From positions 1 to 21,931 of the IMG/VR virus record IMGVR_UViG_3300042879_002302: DNA of 21,931 nt; one strand, 5' to 3'. The notes below the pieces were generated by a model. That model saw nothing but the letters and a program-made list of their open reading frames with translations, searched no databases and was not told the DNA's origin. Made by a program: the position numbers and the translations under genes. The stretch comes from a virus. Below, piece after piece: positions 15,501 through 21,931 of this stretch. Numbering within the stretch: position 1 is the stretch's first letter; the number at the start of each line of letters is the position of its first letter.

Positions 15501-18500
15501 AGCTGCAAACGAGCGCGTAGGTGTTGATGCAGAAGGCCGTGTCGTCCGGCCAGATGAGGCTGGCAATCTCGACATGACGCGTGTCGTGCGCATGGTACCT
15601 GCCGGTCAGGTTGCTGGCATGCAGGGTGTGCGCAAGGCACAGTTGGAATTGCAGAATGCGGCACAGGCGTTCCTGGCCGCAGAAGAGAAGTTGACGCAAG
15701 TCATTCAGAAGAACAAGGACGCTGACTACAGCGAGGGTTCTTCTGCTCTGCGTGAGTTGGTTGCTGCACGGGCAGCGTCCAAGGAAGCTCAACGTGCCGC
15801 CATCGCCGCGCACTACAGGTTGATGCTGGCTCACCGCGCTGTGCCTGCGCTGCCCAAACTGTCGGATGCGAACTTCCGCAAGTTCCTGATGGCCGACGCG
15901 CAACTGGCCGACATGCTGGTCACGGCAACGCGTCGGGTCAATGCGTACAAGGGGCGCTACGACCGCGCCCGCAATCAACTTAACGAAGCCTACACCTACG
16001 TACTCAATCAGCCCGCAGGTCTGGCCACAACGACTGAACTCAACAACCTGCGCAACGAACTGCTGCTGGCTAAGGAGATGTTGGCTGAAGTGGCTGACGC
16101 CCCGGCACGCGCACAGATTGCGGAGTTGCCGCTGCGTCAACAGCTTGCCGCTCTGGAACAGGAAGTCGGTAATCTGGAGCAGCGCCGACTTGCGCTGCGT
16201 GATCGCCAGCGTGCCTTGCCCCGCCGCCCCGAGGAGACTCAGGCGGATCGTGAAGCTAAGGATGCCGTTAAGCGCAAGGAAGATCAGGCCAAGCTGGAGC
16301 GGGCTGAAGAACCCCGCCGCCCGCCTACGGAAGAAGAGGAAAGGGAAGGCAAGCCCGGAGCACCTATCCCTCGCACGTTGGTGTCGTTCGAGCAGCGTCG
16401 GGCACAAGAGCGCAAGGTTGCTACCAGTGGCGTTGTTGCCAACATCAACAAGCAGATCAACGAGCTTTCCGCGTTGCTGTCTGATGAGGCGCGCCTAATC
16501 GCTGAGGAAGAGCAAGCACCTCTGGAAACGACTAAGGCTAAAGAACAGCAGCGCGAGCGCACCAAGCGCCGCGTGACCAAGTTCTCTTCGCTGTATATCG
16601 GCGAGTACATGACTCCCGAGCAGATTGCAAAAGAGCTTGAGCCGCGCTTCAAGAAGGTAGCGGATGAGTTCAATGCTAATGTTCGGTCTAAGTTGCTGAC
16701 TGACGCCGAGCGCGCTGAGGCATACAAGAAGCTGGCGGAGTTGCGCAAGCAACTTGACGACGCGCTGAAGGCCAGCCGCGAGTACTACGCAGGTGTTGGC
16801 TCAGTCTTGGGCGAGACGCAGGCCAAGATCAACAAGCTCAAGGAAGAGCTTGACGGCGACTTGCTCAACAAAAAGGAGCAGGCGCAGGTTGCGGCTGCAC
16901 TCAGGCGCGGGGGCGAAGACGCGGCCAAGGCCAAGCGCGAAGAGCTTGAGGCACCTAAGCGGACAAGTAAGACCGTACGCTTGACTGAGCTTGTCGAAGA
17001 ACAGAACGCCCGTGTTGCGAAGTTCCAGAAGAGCGGTATTGGCTCGAAGCTGATCCGTCTTGAGACGAAGGCCGAAAAGGCTGCGGCCCGCAAGAAACTT
17101 GAGCGCGAACTCGGAACCGCCGTGATGACGGAAGAGACAGCGCAAGAGATTGCAGACATCGAGAGCGGACAGTCTGGAAAACGCGCCATCGGCCCGGTTA
17201 CTAGGCCCGAGGTGTATGCCCCCGAGACGATGCGTACGGGCTCGGCAGAAAGCCGTGAGGGTAAGACCACTGGGCGTGCCGAGAAGTCAACGCTCAAGGA
17301 GGCGCGTGGCGTACCTGAGCGTGATGTCCGTGTGGGTAAGCGCGAGCAGAAGGAAGCCAACGAGCTTGCCGAAAAGATGCGCGCAGGTGTTGCCAAGCCT
17401 GAAGTAACTGCGCCTACCAAAACAGAGCAAGTGGCAGAAAAGGAACTCGAAGCGCAAGAGGTTGAGGTCGAAGCCGCGCTCAAGGAAGGACGCGCGAAAG
17501 TCAAAGAAGGCAAGCGTTCTGTCACCGCCACCATCGAAGACATCGAAGCTGAGCTTGATGCGTTTGAGCCGGAGATTCTTCCTGGCATCAACGAAGACAT
17601 TTATCTGTCTCGTGGTCGCACACCCAACCCGTCCACCGTAGACGGCGTCCGCGCGGAACTCAGTAAGGTCTTCTCCGACATTGGCCGCGTTCAGGTCTAC
17701 AGCAGCGTTGATGCGCTGATTGCCGCCAACCCCGAGTACGAGGGGCGTGTTCCTTCTGACGCACGGGGCTTCGTTGATCCGACTGACAACCGGGCGTTCT
17801 TGATTGCCGGGAACATCAACAAAGGACAGGCGCTCAGCGTGCTGCTGCACGAGGTCGGCGCGCATATTGGCTTGAAGCGGTTGTTGGGTGAGGCCCAGTA
17901 CAACGCCTTAGTCAACGTCGTCAAGGCGTGGGAAAAGCTCAACAACGGCAGTCTGGAGTCTCAGGTGGCCCGGGCCGCGCGTGAGCGCGTGACTTCCGCC
18001 AAGACCAAGGCCGAGCAGGTCAATGACGAACTGCTGGCCTATGCCATCGAGGAAGCTGCCAACGCAGGCGTCAAGCCGATGGAAACCAAGAGCATCTTGG
18101 GTCGGTGGATGTCGCAGATCGCGGCGCTCTTCAACAAGACGCTGCAGGCGTTTGGCCTCAAGACCAAGCAGATGACCGCCCAAGAACTGGTGGACATGGC
18201 GTTTGGCGCAGCCAAGATCGAAATGAAAGACGCGTCGGGCGTGAAGACCCGCGTGACCGAGGCGCCTGCTGCGCCTGAGACTGAACTGCTCTTCTCACGC
18301 AAGCCCGCCTACGCCGCAGGTCTTGCCAATGCAGGCCGCATCGCCGATCAGACTGTCTCTCAGCGTCCTGGCTTCTTTGCCAAGATGAAGGAGAACATGC
18401 TCGGCATGGGCTTCCGCACCCAGTTTGTTGATGCGCTTGCCCCCTTGGAAAAGGTTGCCGGTCAGGTCAGCGACGCGGTCAAGGGTGTGCAGATGATGTA

Positions 18501-20973
18501 CTACCTGCGCATGTACGGACAGCGCATGAATCTAACGTCGCTGTCGCTGTCCGATGGCGTGCCCCAACTGGTCGAGAAAAAGCGCAAAGACGGCACCAGC
18601 GAGTGGGTCATCGAGTCTGTTCCTGGCGTCAACGTTAGCAAGATTGTTGAGCGCCTGAGCAAGAAGGCTGTCATTCAGGCCGCAGGCAGCGCCGATGCTG
18701 CCAACCGGCTGTTTACGCTGTACCTTGCCAAGCTGCGTGCGGACAACAAGGGTTACGACGCGTTGAACTTTGGGCGTGCTTCCGCCGAACTTGAACTCAA
18801 GCAGATCGAGCGCGATCTGGCAAGCGGCAAGTTGTCCAACGACGACAAGGCTCGCCTGCGTCAGCGCCAAGCACACCTGACGAAGATCAAGGATTCGCTG
18901 CCCACCGAAGCCGACATCAAGACGGCGTTCGCTGAGATTCAGGCCAACCCCGTACTGCGTGAGGCGTTTGCTGACGCCCGCGAGATGTACAACGAGTACA
19001 ACCAGAACCTGCTGCGGTTCATGGTGCAGACGGGCGCGATGTCCAAGGAAGAAGCGCAGCGCCTGCTAAAGGAAAAGGACTACGTCCCGTACTACCGCGT
19101 GCGCGATGGCGTCGCGCAACTGATGATCGGCGGCGAAACGCCTGTGCGCGTGGGCAATCTCAAGGACAGCCCGCACTTGCAGGAACTCGTTGGTGGCGAA
19201 GAACCCATCTTCAGCTTCCTCGACAGCAGCGTGCAGAACACGTCGATGCTGATCGACATGGCGATGCGCAATATCGCCGTGAAGAACGCGATGTGGGAGA
19301 TGGGTAAGCTGGGCTACGCCAAGGTCAAGAAGGCTGGTAAGGGTGGAGCGCCCAAGGGTGCGGTCGAGTTCAAGCAAGACGGCGAGGATTACTACGCCAT
19401 TGTGGACACGGACCACATCGGCATTCCCTCTGAACTGCTGACCAAGGGTTTGGCCGGTATCCCGACCATGTTCCCCGCCGCTGTGCAGGTTATGGGAATT
19501 CCCGCTCGGTTCCTGCGCCGTGCCGTGACAGCATCGCCCGTGTACGCGTTCCGTCAGTTGATGCGCGACTCGTTGTCGTCGTTCATTGCAAGCGGCGCGG
19601 ACACCGCGCCGGTGGTGAGCGCACTCAAACAAATTGGCAGAGCGAGTGCTGTTGATAGACGAGGCATCACGGGCGGGCAGGTCTTCACCGGCATGCCGGA
19701 GGATATGTCGCGCTTGCTCGCCGACATGCAGGCAGGCCGCTCGGGTTGGGCCAAAGCGTTTGCCAAGATGGAAGCGTTCTCGATGGAGGTGGACGCCGCC
19801 AACCGGCGCTCGCAGTACGAGAGCTACCTCAAGCAGGGGCTGTCCGAGATGGAAGCCACCATGTTGGCGCTTGAGTCCATGAACTTCACCCGTCGCGGCC
19901 TGTCGCCTAGCGTGCAGATGATCACGGCACTGATCCCGTTCATGAACGCACAGATTCAGTCGTTGGACGTGCTGTACCGCAGCCTGCGTGGACAGATGCC
20001 GTTTAACGAGCGTCTGGCCATCCGTGAGAAGCTCATCACCCGGGGCCTCATGCTTGCGGGTATGACGATGGCCTACGCCCTGGCCATGCAGGATGACGAG
20101 GACTACCAGAACGCTACGCCTGACCAGAAGTACAACAACTGGTTCGTGCCGATCCCTGGCTTCGAGGAAAAGCTGCGTGTGCCTATCCCGTTTGAACTGG
20201 GTTACATCTTCAAGGCGCTGCCCGAGGCCATCATCAACTCGATGCACGCCAAGCGTGGGGCAGACGAGGCGCAGGACGCAGCACTCAACATCTTGCGTAA
20301 CCTGATCCCGGGCGGCAGCAACTTTGGCGTGCCGCAGGCATTCAAGCCGCTGATCGAAGTGGGCCTGGGCAAATCCTTCTTCACGGGCCGCGACATTGAG
20401 ACTGGCTCCGAAAAGATGCAGGAGCCCTGGAGCCGCTATCGGGATAACACCTCGGAGATCGCCAAGGCTGTGGGCCAGATTTTCAACATCTCCCCGATCA
20501 AGATTGAAACGCTTGTCAGCGGTTACACCGGCAGCATGGGTCTGGCGTTGATGCAGGCCGCGAACCTTGTCTTGCCTGGGCCAGAGACAGCCAAAGCAGA
20601 GAAGCGCATGTCAGAGATGCCCGTCATCGGCTCCGCCTTCCAACCCAAGGATGCGGCGGGGATCATCAACGACACCTTCGACCGCTTCAAGGAAGTTACC
20701 GAGGCCAAGGCGACCTACGACAAACTTATCGAGCGCGGTGAACTTCAGAAGGCCGACGCTTTCCTGTCGCAGAATGCTGACCGCATGGCTCTGTCATCTC
20801 TGGCCGGTGACTTCCGGCAACGGATCGGCGAGATCACGACGGCGGAGCGTCAAATCCGAGGGGCCGATATGTCTCCGCAGGAGAAGCGGGAAGTTCTGGA
20901 CGCGCTGCGGCAGTCGAAGATTTTGCTGGCCTCTTCGGTGCGGGCGGCGCTCGATACAGCAGCACGCCCATGA
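12571..20973 (+). CDS. Giant polyvalent virion/ejection protein with zincin-like motif and LPD38-like end
   Basis: This 2800-residue protein starts with EYAAWLRRNSDKKNSEDY, a variant of a short helix common at the start of large phage internal proteins. A Gly/Ala-rich hydrophobic region at about 117-175 may insert in membranes. Long Glu/Lys/Arg/Ala-rich helices, probably coiled coils, fill about 300-1660. Residues about 1665-1840 form a zincin-like domain: LLHEVGAHIGLKRLLG with H1760, E1761 and H1765, and acidic candidates E1820 and E1827 in NDELLAYAIEEA. LFSRKPAY near 1907 looks like a linker. The C-terminal part (about 2285-2570) has ASPVYAFRQLMRDSLSSF, a hydrophobic helix near 2491-2510, then WFVPIPGF and PIPFELGYIF, resembling LPD38. 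This type is thought to be packaged in the head and injected with DNA. No transglycosylase or polymerase motif was recognised. GAGG at 12562-12565 precedes the start. Confidence 0.7.
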   Translation: MATAQEYAAWLRRNSDKKNSEDYRTVLRAFQEASLEELRAREPEVAEKEGESGTIPAVRAGIKRLKGEAALTAGKLGVMDVGEAQRYQEEREKEAQRIHKPTEKGWTEAPLTKFGELFGGSIPYVAAPLAAGVGVAALPVTGLAATALGLGAVGAASASQFIGSNLAAQMKADKERGGSGRLEDTDLGKAALAAVPQAALDAYSFGTAPLLRKLFTSVGKELTEAEALALVDQSLKRKLVDYTTTTGVTATREGLTEAGQQLLERLQAGLSITDEDARKDYVDQFIGGAVLGGVLAPAGRFIERGGEQSRARQKLSDVESEQRKVALEEEQRLEAVEAEKRKQPEYLRDLQSRYDAVKEKDAKYKEDIKALEAQKGDPAAQAEAKELRREYADFMRGERSEVVKEYTKAGGAKFFKQFAEQERVAGMSPEDYMLEQLGVNIEEDIDKAKAPAAPTSIEDLAQSGQEDRLQTYIDNQLGLAEQQLGVNLAAIGKKADPEGKVSPAFKDSVRNEYAQYLLADPGMAQQLVQTGVRFPGLNKQESNAILGLVDLQLKQLGADIGAGREDVAAQREALEQKLKVEREALARIAKSPEYVQGAMRERREYDATTERINRLNDQLRGLQTQRLLDFEGAAPGEAANIEAFNKAQADLATQMGMEPPTEMAREPSGAVQRIYAPEQLGTLIERAKGDTRLSEEDQALLDEIDANLPNIAKDQGFVPEAPQYAGAPVTYRAPAKSELRAVPAARNVADWLYGLSIGRADPELAQSIRADLRKYEQARRSETEQKTGFAVQELTPDQQAAVAGTTLKGRTDFLGREATGEVSRAQQAALFTDEAVEGKIFDSFADFDKYLASKALDDIRKEMGLVEETASRLNKRLQFLEARVAPLRKQIAQVQEQRSKLRNAAAGDKAAAESLLETAEKRLANELKMLDGIFADTVAARDKALQQLQDAQKARKDIIKQIADNAAALERQIAEVEAANERVGVDAEGRVVRPDEAGNLDMTRVVRMVPAGQVAGMQGVRKAQLELQNAAQAFLAAEEKLTQVIQKNKDADYSEGSSALRELVAARAASKEAQRAAIAAHYRLMLAHRAVPALPKLSDANFRKFLMADAQLADMLVTATRRVNAYKGRYDRARNQLNEAYTYVLNQPAGLATTTELNNLRNELLLAKEMLAEVADAPARAQIAELPLRQQLAALEQEVGNLEQRRLALRDRQRALPRRPEETQADREAKDAVKRKEDQAKLERAEEPRRPPTEEEEREGKPGAPIPRTLVSFEQRRAQERKVATSGVVANINKQINELSALLSDEARLIAEEEQAPLETTKAKEQQRERTKRRVTKFSSLYIGEYMTPEQIAKELEPRFKKVADEFNANVRSKLLTDAERAEAYKKLAELRKQLDDALKASREYYAGVGSVLGETQAKINKLKEELDGDLLNKKEQAQVAAALRRGGEDAAKAKREELEAPKRTSKTVRLTELVEEQNARVAKFQKSGIGSKLIRLETKAEKAAARKKLERELGTAVMTEETAQEIADIESGQSGKRAIGPVTRPEVYAPETMRTGSAESREGKTTGRAEKSTLKEARGVPERDVRVGKREQKEANELAEKMRAGVAKPEVTAPTKTEQVAEKELEAQEVEVEAALKEGRAKVKEGKRSVTATIEDIEAELDAFEPEILPGINEDIYLSRGRTPNPSTVDGVRAELSKVFSDIGRVQVYSSVDALIAANPEYEGRVPSDARGFVDPTDNRAFLIAGNINKGQALSVLLHEVGAHIGLKRLLGEAQYNALVNVVKAWEKLNNGSLESQVARAARERVTSAKTKAEQVNDELLAYAIEEAANAGVKPMETKSILGRWMSQIAALFNKTLQAFGLKTKQMTAQELVDMAFGAAKIEMKDASGVKTRVTEAPAAPETELLFSRKPAYAAGLANAGRIADQTVSQRPGFFAKMKENMLGMGFRTQFVDALAPLEKVAGQVSDAVKGVQMMYYLRMYGQRMNLTSLSLSDGVPQLVEKKRKDGTSEWVIESVPGVNVSKIVERLSKKAVIQAAGSADAANRLFTLYLAKLRADNKGYDALNFGRASAELELKQIERDLASGKLSNDDKARLRQRQAHLTKIKDSLPTEADIKTAFAEIQANPVLREAFADAREMYNEYNQNLLRFMVQTGAMSKEEAQRLLKEKDYVPYYRVRDGVAQLMIGGETPVRVGNLKDSPHLQELVGGEEPIFSFLDSSVQNTSMLIDMAMRNIAVKNAMWEMGKLGYAKVKKAGKGGAPKGAVEFKQDGEDYYAIVDTDHIGIPSELLTKGLAGIPTMFPAAVQVMGIPARFLRRAVTASPVYAFRQLMRDSLSSFIASGADTAPVVSALKQIGRASAVDRRGITGGQVFTGMPEDMSRLLADMQAGRSGWAKAFAKMEAFSMEVDAANRRSQYESYLKQGLSEMEATMLALESMNFTRRGLSPSVQMITALIPFMNAQIQSLDVLYRSLRGQMPFNERLAIREKLITRGLMLAGMTMAYALAMQDDEDYQNATPDQKYNNWFVPIPGFEEKLRVPIPFELGYIFKALPEAIINSMHAKRGADEAQDAALNILRNLIPGGSNFGVPQAFKPLIEVGLGKSFFTGRDIETGSEKMQEPWSRYRDNTSEIAKAVGQIFNISPIKIETLVSGYTGSMGLALMQAANLVLPGPETAKAEKRMSEMPVIGSAFQPKDAAGIINDTFDRFKEVTEAKATYDKLIERGELQKADAFLSQNADRMALSSLAGDFRQRIGEITTAERQIRGADMSPQEKREVLDALRQSKILLASSVRAALDTAARP
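12621..12661 (+). terminator. Terminator-like hairpin inside the start of the giant gene
   Basis: CGGAGGACT (12629-12637) and AGTCCTCCG (12645-12653) form a perfect 9-bp stem with a 7-nt loop, followed by TGCTTTTC. A run of A before the stem (GAAAAA, 12621-12626) faces the T run, so the element could work on both strands. It covers codons 20-28 of the 2800-codon gene. The left arm contains GGAGG and the right arm CCTCC, so it could also fold on or near translation signals. The function is inferred; the sequence also encodes protein, which limits how far chance can be excluded. Confidence 0.45.
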
Positions 20974-20985
20974 GCCCGTTGTGAA

Positions 20986-21029
20986 TGCAGTACAGGGCTT
21001 GCGCGTCTAGTACGCGAGCCCTGACTGCA
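20986..21029. terminator. Long hairpin in convergent gap, two-way terminator candidate
   Basis: TGCAGT at 20986-20991 and CAGGGCTTGCG at 20993-21003 pair with CGCGAGCCCTG at 21013-21023 and ACTGCA at 21024-21029. This gives a 17-bp stem with one bulged A (20992) and one G-U pair, and a 9-nt loop. It starts 13 nt after the stop of the giant gene and lies between two convergent genes. There is no T run on either side, so it is not a standard intrinsic terminator; it may still block or stabilise transcript ends. Confidence 0.5.
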
Positions 21030-21066
21030 GCCAGTAGCCCCGCCTCACGCGTGGCGTCGAGGTCTA

Positions 21067-21091
21067 GGGCAGGGATGAAGAACCCCTGCCC
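21067..21091. terminator. Second hairpin next to the minus-strand stop
   Basis: GGGCAGGG (21067-21074) and CCCTGCCC (21084-21091) form a perfect 8-bp GC-rich stem with a 9-nt loop. It lies 4 nt past the stop codon of the minus-strand gene. On the + strand it is followed by CTTCTC, a weak pyrimidine run; on the minus strand there is none. With the hairpin at 20986-21029 it makes a paired terminator region a reasonable reading. Confidence 0.4.
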
Positions 21092-21095
21092 CTTC

Positions 21096-21931
21096 TCAAG
21101 CGTCGTCCACGGCAGCTTCACGCTCAACCCTGCGCCTGATGCACATGGCTCGGATGCGCATCTGCGGCCCCCTGGTGCGGGCCATCATGTCCTTGCGCAT
21201 GTACGACACGGTGTAGCCGTCGATCTGCTCTAGTTGCTTCTTGAAGTCTTCGTAACCGAACGACATCGCCACGCAGTGTGAGCGGATGACCTGCTCCTCG
21301 ATGAAGTAGTCCACGTACCCGGCTACCTCGATCTCGTGCTCCACGCGCCCCAACACCTTGTTGCGCGTGATCGTCTGGTCGATGATCTCCCCGCTGCCCA
21401 GTGCAGCCAACACCTTGCCGTCGCTCTTCTTGATCACGACGAACTGACCATAGCTGTCACGGGTGAAAGCGTTGAGCACATCCTCTGCCGTGCGCACGCC
21501 GTTGCGCACCACGCGGCGGGCCTTGTCCACCATGCGCTTGAGACTCTTGATGATCTCCGCGACAGGCAGGTCGATGATGCCTGCGTACTTGGACGAGACG
21601 AGGATGGCGCTTGCGATCATCGCGCCGCAGCCACCGGCCCAGAAACGCTCATCACCAGTCATCTGCCAGTCGCGCTTGATCATGGCGATGGTTTCCCGGG
21701 TCACGCGTTCAGCCGTCTCTTGGTTCTGCACGAGCCAGCGCACGTAGGCTTCACCGGCCACACCGTAGTTCTCCTGCAGGACGCGGATGGTCTGCTCTTC
21801 CTCGGGCGTCCAGTTCAGCTTCTCCTCGGGCGTCCACTCCAGCATCCGCAGCAACTCGCCTTGGGAAGTGTGCGCTCGCACACCAGCCATGTAGTCCTGC
21901 ATGTGGGTGTTGGACGTGAAGAGCGCCAGGG
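21096..21931 (-). CDS. C-terminal part of DUF927-like phage ATPase/helicase (5' end outside window)
   Basis: The minus-strand frame is open to the window edge, so the Met at 21902 is internal and 277 residues are visible. Just before that Met the frame reads LALFTSNTH, a sensor-like strand ending in S/T-N as in P-loop ATPases. Then come GELLRMLEW, a Trp-Thr-Pro-Glu-Glu region, YGVAGEAYVRWLVQN and DERFWAGGCGAMIASAILV. The A-x-Y-x-RWLV-N and ERFW blocks are what I recall from the C-terminal half of DUF927 proteins. The last ~130 residues (VLNAFTRD ... GRVEHEIEV ... GYEDFKKQLEQIDG) look like the winged or substrate-binding tail of that group. Such phage proteins are replication helicase/primase-like, so this marks a replication module facing the structural module. 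The Walker motifs would lie outside the window. The stop is at 21098-21096. Confidence 0.6.
   Translation of the reverse strand, partial: LALFTSNTHMQDYMAGVRAHTSQGELLRMLEWTPEEKLNWTPEEEQTIRVLQENYGVAGEAYVRWLVQNQETAERVTRETIAMIKRDWQMTGDERFWAGGCGAMIASAILVSSKYAGIIDLPVAEIIKSLKRMVDKARRVVRNGVRTAEDVLNAFTRDSYGQFVVIKKSDGKVLAALGSGEIIDQTITRNKVLGRVEHEIEVAGYVDYFIEEQVIRSHCVAMSFGYEDFKKQLEQIDGYTVSYMRKDMMARTRGPQMRIRAMCIRRRVEREAAVDDA

Noticed and set aside
15181-16407. 408-residue open frame on the minus strand
   Set aside because: Antisense shadow within the coiled-coil part of the giant gene; no ribosome binding site or recognisable domain.
19066-20247. 393-residue open frame on the minus strand
   Set aside because: His/Arg-rich product, antisense to the well-supported LPD38-like end of the giant protein.

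Overview
The window looks like part of a tailed double-stranded DNA phage genome. It is GC-rich and almost fully coding, with many start/stop overlaps. The virion, lysis and replication genes are of types I associate with environmental (aquatic) podovirus-like phages of Proteobacteria. The podovirus assignment is inference: I see no tail tape-measure or sheath gene, but I do see a run of large internal or ejection-type virion proteins. No integrase, repressor, tRNA, CRISPR array or insertion sequence is visible, so the window does not settle lytic versus temperate life style. The host cannot be named from this sequence.

Layout on the + strand. Positions 1-1637: the 3' end of a very glycine-rich tail fibre or adhesin gene, a small unrecognised gene, a tail-assembly-chaperone-like gene and another small unrecognised gene. 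Positions 1641-3979: a lysis-type cassette of four consecutive small membrane proteins (one DUF4337-like, one resembling the 3-TM gene-transfer-agent holin family) ending in a GH24 lysozyme. Positions 3995-7203: two virion structural proteins, the second probably a tail-fibre or tail-decoration protein. Positions 7251-12556: three Ala/Gln/Gly-rich, probably internal virion proteins. Positions 12571-20973: one gene for a 2800-residue polyvalent protein that fills about 38% of the window. It has hydrophobic segments near both ends, long charged helical regions, a zincin-like HEVGAH motif and a C-terminal region resembling LPD38.

The structural module ends at 20973. It meets, tail to tail, the 3' part of a minus-strand gene (21096 to beyond 21931) whose product resembles the C-terminal half of DUF927-type phage ATPases/helicases. 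The 122-nt convergent gap holds two strong hairpins that could act as a two-way terminator region.

The genes fit one late-expressed programme: adsorption (fibres), particle assembly, genome delivery (internal proteins and the giant protein) and lysis. The replication module is on the opposite strand. The most notable observations are a terminator-like hairpin inside codons 20-28 of the giant gene, the HExxxH zincin-like motif in that protein, a precise 65-residue duplication in the 806-aa virion protein, and a small GG-centred motif that recurs in three adjacent virion genes.
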